A DNA stretch of 64,000 bases from Hirsutella rhossiliensis (GCF_020360975.1 NW_025408670.1:5890001-5954000), one strand, 5' to 3'. Counted from the first letter of the stretch, positions 1 through 11,900 are shown. Translations and numbers: made by a program. The notes: generated by a model from the letters alone, not told the origin.

Positions 1-693
1 ACTAACTATGCAGCATATAAAAAATGGGGAGCCTATAGCGAGTGCCCCTATGTCACGGCCCAACGTGTCATAGACCAATGTGTAGGAATTACGGTTGGGC
101 TCACGCCCATACGCACCCATGATACGTACATGGATCTCGCCCTAACTAAATCTACATCTACCGGGAATGACCGACGCCATCTCCATTTCCGAGTTAAGCC
201 TCGAGGGCATCAACATGCACCGCGACGTGGCTAACCCTTAGGCAATTCCCACCTCGCCCTTACCGGCACACTGCCTACTGAGCTCAAGCAGGTGCAGTCG
301 CTAGGGCGCCCTCTCCTACTGGTCATGCATACCCGATTCTTACGGGAGAAGAAGCAAAAGTGCTTGGTGCTGGGCCTGGGCCTCGCGTCTTCCGCCAGCT
401 GGCTCCGCGCGACGCCTTTAGAGCGCCCACGCTTGCGCCTCGTCCTCGGCTCCGGCTCCGGCTCCGGTTCTGCTTCCATAGCCCTGGACCTAAGCTCCGA
501 CGAGCTGATGCGTATGCTCCGTCGCCGACGCTTTCTGCCCAGCGCTCTGGCGGCTTGCACCGCGTCAATCTCCTCGGATCTCCTCCGCCTCCTTTCGGCC
601 TCCTATTCACCGCAAATCCCCTCTGCTTCTTTCCCCACTCCCGCCTCCACCCGCGAACCCCGACAAGCTATAGCAATACCACTGGGCAATGTA
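1..693. other. Non-coding or degenerate stretch, no supported gene
   Basis: I see no convincing gene here. The longest open frames on both strands begin at non-ATG codons, overlap one another in the repetitive GGCTCC/GAGCCG-rich part (about 425-480), and read as low-complexity Gly/Ser or Glu/Pro strings. The first 230 bases are more AT-rich than the rest and contain no long frame. It may be the remnant of something older that has decayed, but I recognise no reverse transcriptase, transposase or terminal repeat. Confidence 0.5.
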
Positions 694-731
694 GAGGATA
701 AGATGGAATAGAATGGCTCCATCTTATCCTC
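694..731. repeat. Perfect 14-bp inverted repeat at the 3' end of the kinase pseudogene
   Basis: GAGGATAAGATGGA at 694-707 is repeated as its exact reverse complement TCCATCTTATCCTC at 718-731, with a 10-base spacer. The TAA stop of the kinase frame (724-726, minus strand) lies inside the right arm. Transcribed RNA could form a hairpin just at the end of the reading frame. It could equally be a relic of a small palindromic insertion; no target-site duplication is evident. Confidence 0.8.
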
Positions 732-2062
732 GGTCGAACCAAGGATCAGCAAGAGCATCTCTTGCTGTATCCCTGAGAGACGGTTCAAACTTTAACATAC
801 GTTTAATTAATCCACCGACTCTTACAATGTCCTCCCTTGAGAAGTCAGGGTGTTCGTTATCGTCGAAATATACTTCTTCCAACCATTGTTGAAGTGTGCA
901 ACTGTCGTCTCCACGAGGAACATATTTTTGCATTGCTTGCCATTTGGCCTGCCATCGCGATGGTAGCTCGTCAGTAGCGAACTCCATCATTTGTTGAACA
1001 AGGATCGGCGGGGTCAACATTATGACATCGAAGGGAGGTTGGCCGGTGACAAGTTCAAACAGCTATATTAGTTCGCTCATTCGTCTGGCAGTATGAACGG
1101 GTGCTTTACCATGCAGGCAGCGCTCCATAGGTCCACTCGACGATCCAATAGGTCTCCGAAGACGACTTCTGGTACACGTACAGGTAACGGGATGTGTAGT
1201 GTGCGTGGGATATTATTATTGAAGAATGCCTCCCCAAAGTCGATGATTTTGACAGACCGGGACGACAGGAGGATGTTTTTGTTTAGAAATAGGGTCGGCC
1301 GAACGACGTAGGTCGGCACGTTGTCCGATAAAGGCCGACCATCCAGTCTACTCACCAGGCTGATTTCTGGTTCTCCAAGCTTGTCGAAAAAACTCGCTTC
1401 GTCCGAAGAACTTAGGTCTGGTATCATGATTGCTAAGTTTCGAGTGTGGAGATCTATGGCTAGAATCAGCAGGACGCAGAGAAAGCATTTGTAACGGGTC
1501 AACTCACCCCCATGGCCAATATCGTTGCTTGCAAGGTAATCAAGCCCTTGTAGAGCTTGATGAGCAAAGAGTCTTGCAAGCCTGGCCGGAAGTCTGTCAT
1601 CTTTAAGGCGTGACTCGACAAAATCCGCCACGCTGGGGCCTAGGATCTCCAGCACAAGACAATCGTGGGTTCCGTTAGGGCCAACACAGTAAAATAATCC
1701 AACATCTGGTTCAAACGGTACCACCCAGAATGCCTTCGTGGAAGGGCGGAAATTGCCTTCAAGACTTCAAGCTCGCGTTTGTGTTCTATATTTGAAACTG
1801 AAATCTTGATGGCAACGTATCGGTCTTCTCTACGCATGAGTAAGAACAGAAAGTTTAGCACGCCATTTCGTGCAGTTAGACCTACTTTCTGTCTTTTGCA
1901 GCCCACGTAGTGGAATAACCGCCCCAGCCTAGCTTGTGGACAATTTGATACCGGCCGTCCTGCAGAACGTGGCCTAATCCAAGTAAGTGGATGGTAACCT
2001 CCTTGTTGATATCTGTGCAGCGGCTCGGCTTGTATGTCGCATCTGTATATCTGTCGTTGCAT
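724..2062 (-). pseudogene. SRPK-like fungal protein kinase, broken by two frame changes
   Basis: A serine/threonine kinase of the fungus-specific SRPK-like group. Reading down the minus strand one sees an RYQQGGYHPL lead-in, a glycine loop (LGWGGYST), the VAIKI lysine strand, GPNGTHDCLVLEILGPSV, a catalytic loop HGDLHTRN, the magnesium motif IIDFGEAF, VDLWSAACM and LFELVTGQPPFD, then a C-lobe to TAA. Three introns fit: about 1835-1890, one between DIGHG and DLHTRN near 1450-1510, and 1063-1109. Two frame changes cannot be explained by splicing because the homologous segments abut: one between GGYHPL and LGLGHVLQDG (about 1985-2000), one between QMLDYFT and GPNGTHD (about 1685-1700). I infer a decaying member of an expanded family, or two assembly indels. 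Its 5' end faces the PPR gene 291 bp away. Confidence 0.75.
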
Positions 2063-2353
2063 TTTCGAATGGAGCTGACGAGCGGAGTAGCACCCAAGTG
2101 AGTGATAGAGTAATGATGGCCGTGTTCTACCTGAAGTGAGAAGTCGCATCCTGATTGCAAGTTGCGACACTGACGAGGGATCGTCATGGTTTGTGTCAAA
2201 TCTTCCTCTCAACCGTTGGCGACCCGGCCAGCTTGCCATCTTAAACCCCGCCAGATGCATAGCCCCGCCCACCGAGAAGCTCTGGCGGCGAGCTGACAAA
2301 GAAAGGACCGACATCTTTTTCGGCTCGCTGGCAGGCCACCGCATCAGACGACG

Positions 2354-4225
2354 ATGCGCCGCAGCCAATTCATTCTTGGCGGATTATGGCGCCGCTTATG
2401 CCCGGTGCTAGAACAGGCGCCATGGAGAAGGACCGTCGGCTCGGTCCATGCCAGGCGGCTCTACGGCCCAGCCAGACAGTCCGCGCCTCCGGGTCTGCTG
2501 CAGAACCGCCGCCGCTACAGCACAAGCGCGATGGGCGCAATGGAGGCCAGCCGGGTGGATCAGGGGCAGCCGCCGTGTCGAAGGACGCCCCGCGAGGCAA
2601 CGTGGGAAGAGCGGCTCCTCCAGCCGACGGCGCCGAGTGAAGCCACTCTGCTCGATGCACCAGTCGAGGAAATCGTCACGGCTCTCATGAGGATGAGGGA
2701 CCCGCGCGGATGGAGCTTCTACGGCCAAGACATTGACCGGCACGGGCGCATCTTCCAGTTTGTGGGCCACCTGCTGGGTCCTCGAGAACAGCGGCTCAGC
2801 CTTTTCATGTACGAGTGCATCATGGACGCCATGGCCGACCCCCGAGGCTCCGTCGAGGGAGTGCGCAAGTTGCTCGAGGACCTGGAATCCCAAGGCATGA
2901 AGCCCACGGCGACCATGTGTCAGGGCGCTCTGGCCGCGCTGGCCAACCATCCCGACTACGGGCTGCGCCAGGACCTTCTCGACATGATGCGCGACTACTG
3001 GTTCACGGTGGACCAGGACGCCAAGCAGCACGTCGTCGTTGGCTTGTTGCGCGACGAGCAGTACGAGCTGGCGTACGCGCGGCTCACCGACATGATTGAG
3101 CAGGGCGCGCTCGTCGCGCCTTGGGTCTACGACGTCTTCATCCTGGCCTTTGGCAAGCTGGGTTTCTTGGACGAGATGATGCTACTGCTGCGTCGGCGCA
3201 GGGACCTTGCCGAGTCAGACCACGTGGTTACGAGCTTGCTCTACTACGCGCTGGATGTCTGCAGTCAGGCCTTTCACCGCGAGGGCACTATATTTGCGTG
3301 GAACGCCGCGGTGAGGAGCTCCATGGTGCAGCCGCCCGACGGCATCGTCGAGAACGTCCTGGCGACGGCGTCGAGGCACGGCTACGCCGTCCTCGCCACC
3401 GAGGCGCTCGACCTGCTCTCGCGAAGAGCCCGGGTGCTACCCTACCACTACGAGGCGGTAGTGGAGGCTTTTGCGGGAAGCGGCGACGTGGCTGGCGCGC
3501 TACGAGTCCTGTGCATTATGAAGAAGAACGGCACCAGCATCGGGCGCGAGCACACGTCTTCGATCAGGACGGCCATCAGGCGCATCCCACGGATTATTGA
3601 CCAGGCCGAGACAGCGCTCCGAAAGCTGGCGGAAGTGGAAGCGGTGCCATTGGCGGCAGCGAGCGCGGTCGTCGAGGCCACGGCCGAGGCGCAGGGCAGC
3701 GAGAGGGTGCTGGCTCTGTACGGTGACGTGGCAATGCTCTGTGGGGAAGCGGTGGAGGCGACGACGATGCAGACGCTCATCATGCACAGCAAGACGGGCG
3801 AGACGAGACGGGCGCTCGCTCGGGACTACACGGCCAAGATGGCGGAGCAGGCAGACCCGGTGCGGAGCCCAGGCGCATACGAGAAGCTCATCACGGCGTG
3901 CGCGAAGGAGGGTGAGCTGGACCTGGCATTGCGGTTCGCGGCGCAGGCCGTGGCTCTAGTGGGCCCGGGGACCACGAGCCGGCGACAGCTGGGGTGGATG
4001 AAGCCGCTGTTGGACTGCGCGGCGGCGCGCGGGGACGGGCGGATCTGGGGGGTGCTGGATGAGGTGGAGCGGCGGGGAGACGAGGGAGCGCGGAAGATGG
4101 TTCGGATGCTGCTGCTGCAGAAGCGGCTAGCGAAGCGGGCGGCGGGCCGACAGGCGTCGTCGTCGACTACGGGGTTGGAAACTGACGGCACTACCACTCC
4201 CCCCCAGGACTCGACGGCATTCTGA
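2354..4225 (+). CDS. Mitochondrial pentatricopeptide-repeat (PPR)-type protein
   Basis: Single-exon gene of 623 aa. The N-terminal 50-60 residues are Arg/Ser/Ala-rich with almost no acidic residues and include RRRYSTS, as expected of a mitochondrial presequence. Residues about 150-420 are helix-turn-helix segments of roughly 35 residues with PPR-like spacing, for example VVEAFAGSGDVAGALRVLCIMKKNG and LITACAKEGELDLALRFAAQA. PPR proteins bind organellar RNA and act in mitochondrial mRNA stability or translation, so that role is inferred. The C-terminus is Lys/Arg-rich then Ser/Thr-rich. The ATG is the first in frame and no intron is needed. The exact orthologue is not clear to me, so no symbol is given. 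Confidence 0.8.
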   Translation: MRRSQFILGGLWRRLCPVLEQAPWRRTVGSVHARRLYGPARQSAPPGLLQNRRRYSTSAMGAMEASRVDQGQPPCRRTPREATWEERLLQPTAPSEATLLDAPVEEIVTALMRMRDPRGWSFYGQDIDRHGRIFQFVGHLLGPREQRLSLFMYECIMDAMADPRGSVEGVRKLLEDLESQGMKPTATMCQGALAALANHPDYGLRQDLLDMMRDYWFTVDQDAKQHVVVGLLRDEQYELAYARLTDMIEQGALVAPWVYDVFILAFGKLGFLDEMMLLLRRRRDLAESDHVVTSLLYYALDVCSQAFHREGTIFAWNAAVRSSMVQPPDGIVENVLATASRHGYAVLATEALDLLSRRARVLPYHYEAVVEAFAGSGDVAGALRVLCIMKKNGTSIGREHTSSIRTAIRRIPRIIDQAETALRKLAEVEAVPLAAASAVVEATAEAQGSERVLALYGDVAMLCGEAVEATTMQTLIMHSKTGETRRALARDYTAKMAEQADPVRSPGAYEKLITACAKEGELDLALRFAAQAVALVGPGTTSRRQLGWMKPLLDCAAARGDGRIWGVLDEVERRGDEGARKMVRMLLLQKRLAKRAAGRQASSSTTGLETDGTTTPPQDSTAF

Positions 4226-4580
4226 GCGGGCAAAGTGCAGAGGCCCTCTCGTCGACCTCATGAAGACGGGGCCTTTTGGTTCAGGCCAGCCAATGGGTAT
4301 CCGGTTCGCTTTTTTGGACTTGGGACGGCAGCATCTCTGAGGGCCCGCGCCTGTCGTGTGCCAGCATATCTTCTCTTCTCTTCTGACTTATTTTTTTCTG
4401 CTCACCTTTGCCACCCCTGACACTGGCATGCCTTCACGAGCTTTTTTTCATCCGCACTTTGTTTTTCAGTCTTGTATGATCTGGAGGAGCTTTTAAGCCC
4501 CGGGTGAGAAGGGTCGGCGTCGGGCTTAAGCGGACTTGTGGTTTTGGACTTTGGCAGACGGGATGGAAGATGGAGGGGGG

Positions 4581-4614
4581 CGTCAAGGTTGGAGGAGCGT
4601 CAAGGTTGGAGGAG
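4581..4614. repeat. Tandem 17-bp direct repeat
   Basis: The unit CGTCAAGGTTGGAGGAG occurs at 4581-4597 and again, exactly, at 4598-4614, followed by a degenerate third copy (CGTCGTGGTTGG). Confidence 0.85.
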
Positions 4615-5026
4615 CGTCGTGGTTGGTCGGGGCCGGATTAAACAACTACGGTTGAGGCTCTGGGGGTAGTACGGAAGTACCAAGGTACGTACGCATGGGT
4701 ACACCAAGTGAGCAGGCATGGCAGGTTGCTGATGAGTCAAACGAGATGAAGGCAGACGGGACTTTTGTTGCAACGGGCGCTGCGTTGGAGGCGGAGGCAT
4801 GCATGATCGAGGGGAAAGAGGTGAATTCGTTGGTGCGCGGTTGTTGCCGAAGAACAGGGCTGCGCGCGGTTTAGGGGTCCGGGGGTCCACGTCTATCAAG
4901 GTGATGATGATGCACGTAAGCACACACTGCTGATGGTACGGATCCGGACGGGGCTGAAACCAAAAAGACCCCAAAGCTTGTCAGTCGGGGCTGCAGGGTT
5001 GTGTGGTGTGCTTGCATGGAGGCGAA

Positions 5027-5208
5027 GGTGGTGGTGGTGGTGGTGGTGGTGGTGGTGTAATAGGATCCGGCCGGCTCCGGATATTGACAAGAGGCGTTGC
5101 GAGGGGACGGGACAATCAATATACCTGGTGTCAGACGGCGAGGTGAGTCGGGCGAGACATGAACGACGACGACGACGACGACGACGACGGCAACAACAAC
5201 AACAACAA
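5027..5208. repeat. Trinucleotide microsatellites (GGT)n, (GAC)n, (CAA)n
   Basis: About ten GGT units lie at 5027-5057, about nine GAC units at 5163-5190, and about six CAA units at 5191-5208 ending in an A run. All are intergenic. Confidence 0.85.
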
Positions 5209-6197
5209 AAAACACATGGCGGCTTGCTTCCGGCCTCGTGTGTGCGCATATGTGACTCGGTCTGGACGGCGATGGCGTCATGGAAAGGGGGGAGTTGTGC
5301 TGCGACAAAGACGGTGACGGGGGAGTGACTGACATGGGCCTAACCTGTCAGGGCCTCCGATAAGCTGTTCCCGCCTGTCCAATCGTCGGCTAGCAAGCAC
5401 GCAAGCCGTCTCCCCGCTGGTCATCTCTCTCCCGGCCCGGAGCTTACCAATCTCCGCCGAGAGTTGCTCCGACTCTTGACTCCGTCTCTCACTCGCGGAA
5501 AGCAAGCAAACAGCACCAAGGACTGGCTGGCTGAAAGAGGGAAAGCGTGCTGTTCAAGCCCTACTTTGTCGACTACCGAGAGCGAAGCTGGACCGACGAG
5601 CCCTCTTTCCTTTCTTTCCCCGTGTCAAGTGTCATTGAACCATTGGTCGGTTTCTTTTTCTCCATTAATAATTATCAATGCATCATTCTAGCCTGGCAGC
5701 GATGCCGCTTGCGAGCGAGGCCCCCGCTTGCTCGTGCTGGGTCCCCGGACATAAGCCATCATCGTGGCTGCTTGCTCGGGGCAGAGAAGCTCCAAAGGAC
5801 ATGGAGCTTCATGGTAAGCAAGGAGCTGTGCCGGGCGAGAGAGCCGGCCCCTGATTACCAAGCCCTCCGGCCCGGCCATCCATCGCTTGCTGTGGTTGTC
5901 TATATATTGACATCAACACGCCTCCTATGAGACTATACTCGTCTGTCAGTAGCCTGGTTTCCATCGTGTCGACTTTGAGCGTGGTTTATATATACACATA
6001 TATACGCTCACCCTCGAGTGAGGAGGCTCTTGCAAGACCTTGTTCAGCACCATCCTTGGACTGGACATGGACAACTCGACATAACCACCACCCACCCATA
6101 CATACATACCGCCCAGTTCCTACATATATACGATAACCATATTCGATAACCGGATACCCCCCCCCTCGATAGATTCTCTACACGCGTCAACCGCATC

Positions 6198-8085
6198 ATG
6201 GCCGACCTCGTCCGAGACGCCCCCGTCGGGCAGCTCATCCGCTGGGCAACAAACAACCGCTACCTGCAGTATCCTGAGGAAAAGGCCGACTTCCAGCTGC
6301 CGCGGCCCTGGCAACAGCTCCTCAAGGACCCAGACGCCGCCGTCGCTGCCGATGATGAACCCCGAGAGAGGCAGCAGCAGCAGCAGCAGCCATCGCCATC
6401 CTCATCCTCCTCGTCCACGAACGGCACCGCCATCGACGACAAGGATGAGCAGGATGAGCAGCAAACCGTCCAAGGCGGCGGCGGGGATCAGGAAGCCGCC
6501 GCCAACGCCGTGGAAAAGGTGCAGTCGGTGCCCATTGTGCCGCGGCGCACAAAGGACGGCGCCATCCTCGTCGACTGGTACTACAGCGACGACGCCGAGG
6601 ACCCTCACAACTGGAGCGACGCCAAGCGCGCCCTCGTCGCCGTCGTCATCTGCTTCTACACCTTTGTCGTCTACACCTCGTCGGCCATCTACACCTCGTC
6701 GGCCGAGGGCATCATGCGCGCCTTCAACGTCGGCCAGCTCGAGGCCACCCTCGGCCTCTCCCTCTACGTCCTCGGCTACGGCATAGGGCCCCTCGTCTTC
6801 TCTCCGCTCAGCGAGATTCCGCGCATCGGCCGGAACCCCGTCTACGCCATCACCATGTTCCTCTTCGTCATCATCTCTATACCCACTGCCTTTGCTCCAA
6901 ACTACGCCGGCCTCATGGTCTTGCGCTTCCTCCAGGGCTTCTTCGGCTCCCCCTGTCTGGCCTCGGGCGGTGCCTCTCTCGGCGACATGTACAGCCTCAT
7001 CTCCTTGCCCTATGCCATGGTGGCCTGGGTCTCGGCCGCCTACTGTGGACGTGAGTCCTGCCTCTCTCCGTTTTCTGTCTATATCACGGTACACTGACAA
7101 GCAAAACAGCCGCCCTCGGCCCCCTGCTCAGCGGCTTCGCCGTCCCCGCAAAGAACTGGCGCTGGTCCCTCTACGAGTCCATCTGGGCCTCGGCCCCCGT
7201 CCTCCTCGCCATGCTCATCGCCTTGCCCGAGACGAGCAGCGCAAACATCCTCCTGCGCCGCGCCCAGCGCCTCCGCCGCCTCACCGGCAGCGCCCGCTTC
7301 ATGTCCGAGAGCGAGATTGAGCAGCGCAACATGAAGGTCTCGTCCGTTTTCATCGACGCCCTCATCAAGCCCCTCGAGATTACCCTCAAGGACCCGGCCG
7401 TGCTCTTTGTCCAGCTCTACACGGCCATAATCTACGGCATCTACTACTCCTGTAAGTGTCTCTCCTTGCTCTTGCCCGAGTCCATGGCTGACCTTTACGC
7501 CTTGTAGTTTTCGAGGTCTTCCCCCTCGTCTACCCCGTCTACTACAACATGACGCTCGGCCAGATCGGTCTCGTCTTCCTCTGCATCCTCGTCTCCTGCA
7601 TCATCGGCATCGTCCTCTACTGCTCTTACCTCTACTGGTACATGCAGCCGCGCATTGAAAGGTTCGGCTTCCCCCCGCAGGAGAACCGCCTCGTGCCCGC
7701 CCTGGCGGCCGCCTTTGGCCCAACCATTGGCCTCTTCCTCTTCGCCTGGACCGCCCGCGCCTCGGTCCACTGGATCGTGCCCACCATTGGCATCACCATC
7801 TACGGCGCCACCTGCTTCGTCGTCATGCAGTGCATCTTCGTATACGTGCCCCTCAGCTACCCCAAGTACGCTGCCAGCCTCTTCGCCGCAAACGACTTCT
7901 TCCGCAGCGCCCTCGCCTGCGGCAGCGTCCTCTTTGCCCACCCGCTCTTTGTGAACCTCGGCGTTGCCCGGGGCGTCAGTCTTCTCGGCGGCCTCAGCAT
8001 CATCGGCATCGTCGGCATCTGGCTGCTCTACTTTTATGGCGCCAGGCTCCGCGCCCTGAGCAAGTTTGCCGTCTCGGGCGACTAG
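6198..8085 (+). CDS. MFS transporter, DHA1 (multidrug/polyamine) type
   Basis: Three exons (6198-7050, 7110-7451, 7508-8085) encode 590 aa; both introns (59 and 56 nt) are GT-AG and keep phase. The first ~140 residues are cytosolic and disordered (Gln, Ser and Glu/Asp runs), leading to the DHA1 entry motif DPHNWSDAKRA. Twelve membrane segments follow, with VFSPLSEIPRIGRNPVY as the family's motif-A loop after helix 2 and RFLQGFFGSPCLASGGASLGD in helices 4-5. Intron 1 falls just before GPALGPLLSGF, the motif-C region. Relatives (FLR1/TPO1/caf5 groups) export drugs or polyamines by proton antiport across the plasma membrane. The substrate cannot be told from sequence and no biosynthetic cluster surrounds it. 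Confidence 0.9.
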
Positions 8086-8693
8086 CCCGTCCGCGGGGCA
8101 CACAATTAATTGCTCATGCTTTTGGTAACGCAGCATGGCGGGATGCTCGGCTCCTGACGGGGCATTCTCCAACATACATCACGAGGCGTTGGTTGGCTTG
8201 ACTCGGTATCTGCTTGTATTCCCCCTTGCCCCCTAGGGCTGGGCTCATAAAAGGCGCAAAGGTAGCCGCCGCCATATCGGGTAATTAGATGATATAAGAC
8301 GTTGAAATGTCACATAATGAAAATAGACTTGAGGATGCCACTGGGCGCACCATCATTGGGCACACCAGCTACCTCTATTGCGACTCCAAAAAGGGTCATC
8401 GTCCGACATAATGAAACAGTCTCACCCTGGTTCAAATTGCCGTATCGCCTGGCCAAGCTCAAATCCTCGCCCCTCGCCTTGACCAACTGCTCGTTCGTCG
8501 AGCATGTCTCACCCTGCTCCCCTCCTCTCTCGTGCGCAGCGTCTTGTCCCTTGTCGAAGAGCAGCGCCCGAAGAATCGGTAATCAAAGATGATAGAAAAA
8601 GCCAAATGATAAAGAAAGAGGGCTCGCAGCCGTAGTCAGATACAAACCTGAGGCCAGACACGGAAAACGACTCCGTGCCACACGGGCGAGCAG
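8086..8693. other. Convergent intergenic region
   Basis: The 608 bases between the convergent MFS and Zn2Cys6 genes contain presumed 3' untranslated sequence of both. The only open frame of note (8302-8592) has no family resemblance. Confidence 0.6.
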
Positions 8694-8870
8694 TTACGAA
8701 ACCCCTCCCCAGGGTTCGTCCGGCATCTTCCAGCTGTAGTTGGACCTCTGAAGCCCAAACGGATACGACGAGTTGCTGGGGTCGTTGAAGCTGTACCAGT
8801 TCTGCTCCTGGTGGCCCTGCGCTGGCTGCTGTTGGCCCTGCGCCGGCTCCTGTCGCTGCTGCCGTTGTCG

Positions 8871-8915
<45 letters not shown>

Positions 8916-11900
8916 GTGGTGGTGATTATTCATGGATCCGTGCCCCTGCCCCTGACCGGGCCGTGCCGGCTGAGAAGCGGTGCGCAGGTTAAACTCCGAA
9001 GACGAGGCAGAGACTTGGCTGGACCTCCTCCCGGCACCTTGGGCGGTGCTGGTGCTGTTGTTGTAGGGTGAGTTGGTCCTGCTCGGCGCGTTGTGGCCCC
9101 GCGAGGCCGACAACGAGTCCGGCAGGTTGAGGGTGTTGGCTGGGTAAGCTGAAGCCATGGACGAGTCCTCCATCGACATGGTTGAGGCAGTGCTACGGTC
9201 ATAGTCGTAGGCTGGGTACGACGCGGTGCTTTGGTTACTTCTCTGATACGAGTACGGCTCGTACCCGATTCTGTCAGACGTCGTCGGTGTGTTTGGCAAC
9301 GCCTCCGAGTACCTGCCATAGTTGCTGAATGACGACGGGTTCATGTTGAGTGCCGCAGGCCGGTACTGGCTGCTGCTAGTCGGGTTGCTCGTGGTCGTCG
9401 GCTCTGCCGGTGGCGGGGCCTGAAAGGCGCTTCCTGAAGAATGCACCCCCCTAGGTGTCTTCGTTTGAGACCGCTGGGCCTGTCGGGATTTTGTGCCCAA
9501 GTCCTCGGCCGGATGGAAGGAGGTGGACTGCGTCGAGGGCTGCATTGTCATGGGTAGGCTCTGTGATTGTCTCTGATGCTCCAGTGCCGCCTGCGAGAGG
9601 GCGACAGCGTCCTGCATCCGGGGAGAAGCCGCCGGAGGCCCGCGGTCCGAACCGCGGGAGCTCGCCTCGCCTGCCGTACGTTTATGTGGCTGTGAAGCGT
9701 GCGGCTGCGGAGAGCTCATGGCGGCCCCCGTGGTTTGAGAGCTCGATTTGACGCTGCTTGGCCATCGAGAGACGGCGGCGGGTGGCATAGGCGCACGATC
9801 GCGGCCATGTTGCTGTGGAGGTCCGGTGGGCAGACTCCGCCTAGGGCCCTTGGCTGCCTGCTGGGTTTGCCGAGGGGACACCAGCAGGTGGAGAGGCTCG
9901 TCGGCCCTCTGGTGCAAGGGGGACGTGTCTGTCGTCGTCGGTGTCATGTGGGGTGGAAAATGAACAGTCCCCTCGGGGAACACCAGGCCGGAGCTGGATG
10001 TCTGTATCTGTTGCGAAACTGGAGGCTCCTCAGGTTGAGGCAGGGTCAGGCCTGATGCCGATCGAAAGTACGGAAGCTGAGCTTGGTGCATTGGCTGAGT
10101 CGTGTGGTTTTGTATGTCGACATTCGGTGAAAGCATGTCGGAGACGGGGATTTGCGGGTAGGATGAATAGTCGGGTTCGTCGCCCCCGGCCACGGCATCC
10201 ACCTCCGAGTGTTCGTCCTGGGGCTCTTCTTCTTGTGACGCGCCGTCTTGAAGCTCTTCCTCTTCCGACCCGGCTTCTTGAATCTCCCCCACCACGGGTT
10301 GATATGCTGGCAGGGCCATTTGCGGGTGCTCCTGGACCTCCTCTTCCGGCGGCTCCTGCGGAGGGGCTGAATCAAGTTGCGAATCTTCCTCGGCGTCATA
10401 GTCGGCAGGCACGACGGCGTCCGACTGACTCTTGCTGTTCCTGGGCCTTGGCGGTGCATATTCGCACGCCAAACCGCTGGTTTGGCACTCGGCACAGGTG
10501 GGCCGCTCTCGTGGACACTGGGCCATCTGTCAGCGAACGGGCTACTAAGTGACGAGAAAGGAAGTAAAACGGAGAGCGCATACCTTGACCTTCCGGCCTT
10601 TACACTGAAGGCACGCAGTGCGCGACCTGCCCGTTTTTCTGCGCTTCGGGCCCTTGGCAATCCCCTCGATCTCGTTCTCCGAGCCGGGAGCCACCAGCTC
10701 CGTCGTGGTCATGGATTCCGAGGGTGCAGCGTGAGTATTCTGCATTGGTGCCGGCATGGTGCTCGGTGGTACCGAGGTTGAGCTGTCCCTGTTGCTCGGG
10801 TGCACGATACGGAGCCGCTCTGCGCCGTACTTGACAAGCATGTTGAGTGACTCCCTCTGCAGGTCGGGCGACTGGTTGGCAAAGATGCTGAACTGCTCGA
10901 TCGACAGCGTTTCTGGATCGACGCCCGCCTCGGACAGCAGCTTCGTTGCGGCATTCCGACGACGTGTTGCTTCTTCAGGCGAGAGGTTGAGTGGGAAGTT
11001 AGCGGCAGCTGAAGGTTGATGAGGACCTTGTCCCGTGTGCGCCGCATCCATGGCAGAGCCATCGGCGACTACACCGTCGGAAAATTGGAGAGATCCCTGG
11101 CCGTTTTGGGCGTCGTTCTCACCGAACGTCGGTTTTTCATGCGCTGGAGCGACCTGCATCTGAGTTTCTGTTGCGTTCTTCTTCCGCTTCCTCGGGTTGC
11201 CATTCTCGTCCAAGGCCTTGGTAGAGTCGCGCTTCTTCCGCGCGGAGGGCGGTTTCTTTGGGCTCTTGTGCTTCTCTGGCTTGTCTGGTTTTCGCAAGAT
11301 TGTCGGTCGCGGGGATGGTCTGAAATACTCGGCGACTTCGGCGATGGTCTTGTGCAGTGGAGTGTGGTCGTACTTTATCGAGATGGAACGGCCTCCCCGA
11401 TCAAATGAGATTCTAACCGTGCCACGGCAATCAAAGGCCGGTCGACCTAGGTAGCAAGGTCAGCTAAGGTTCCTTGGAGAGGGCGAGACATCTGGGTCTC
11501 TCACTCGCCAGAGTCGGGTCCATGTCCCTTTGGGTATATTCGCCGATGATGAGTTTGGTCTTGGCCTTGTTCTGTCGATCCCATTGTTGAGAGGAGTCCC
11601 TACACAGGTAGGTGAAGTTCCAACCCTGGGAGCCGCGCGACATCTCTCGCATAATCCAGGTGCTGCCATCTGTCGCGCCCACGGCTGCGATGATGTGCCG
11701 GGCAACGGCTCGCTGCAGGACCGGGTCGTCTTGAGGTTGGTTCACCAGGGCATCGGTCGCGCTGATGTCGCGGGTCGTTTGCTCTCCGGGGTTCTCCGTA
11801 GTGACGCTTGTGGTGTGTAGCCCGCCGAGAGAGGGGTCGAGGTTGTTGAGACCCTCGAGCACGCTGTTCTCCGTCGTGGAAAGGCTCAGGTTGAAGCGTG

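Larger units (their letters stand above)
4226..6197. other. Intergenic: 3' flank of the PPR gene and 5' region of the MFS gene
   Basis: No supported gene in about 2 kb. The region holds several simple repeats: a 17-bp direct repeat (4581-4614), (GGT)n near 5027-5057, (GAC)n at about 5163-5190 running into (CAA)n at 5191-5208. Open frames here are Cys/Trp/Arg or His homopolymers read through those repeats. The last 300 bases are AT-richer, with TATATATACACATATATACGC around 5985-6006 and CATACATACATAC near 6098, and probably hold the MFS promoter and leader. Confidence 0.7.

Noticed and set aside
724..2062. Treating the SRPK-like kinase as intact by adding more introns
   Set aside because: At both frame switches the homologous segments are contiguous, leaving no room for an intron.
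5022..5250. Frames coding runs of Trp, Cys, His or Arg near 5.0-5.25 kb
   Set aside because: They are translations of (GGT)n, (GAC)n and (CAA)n microsatellites in different frames.
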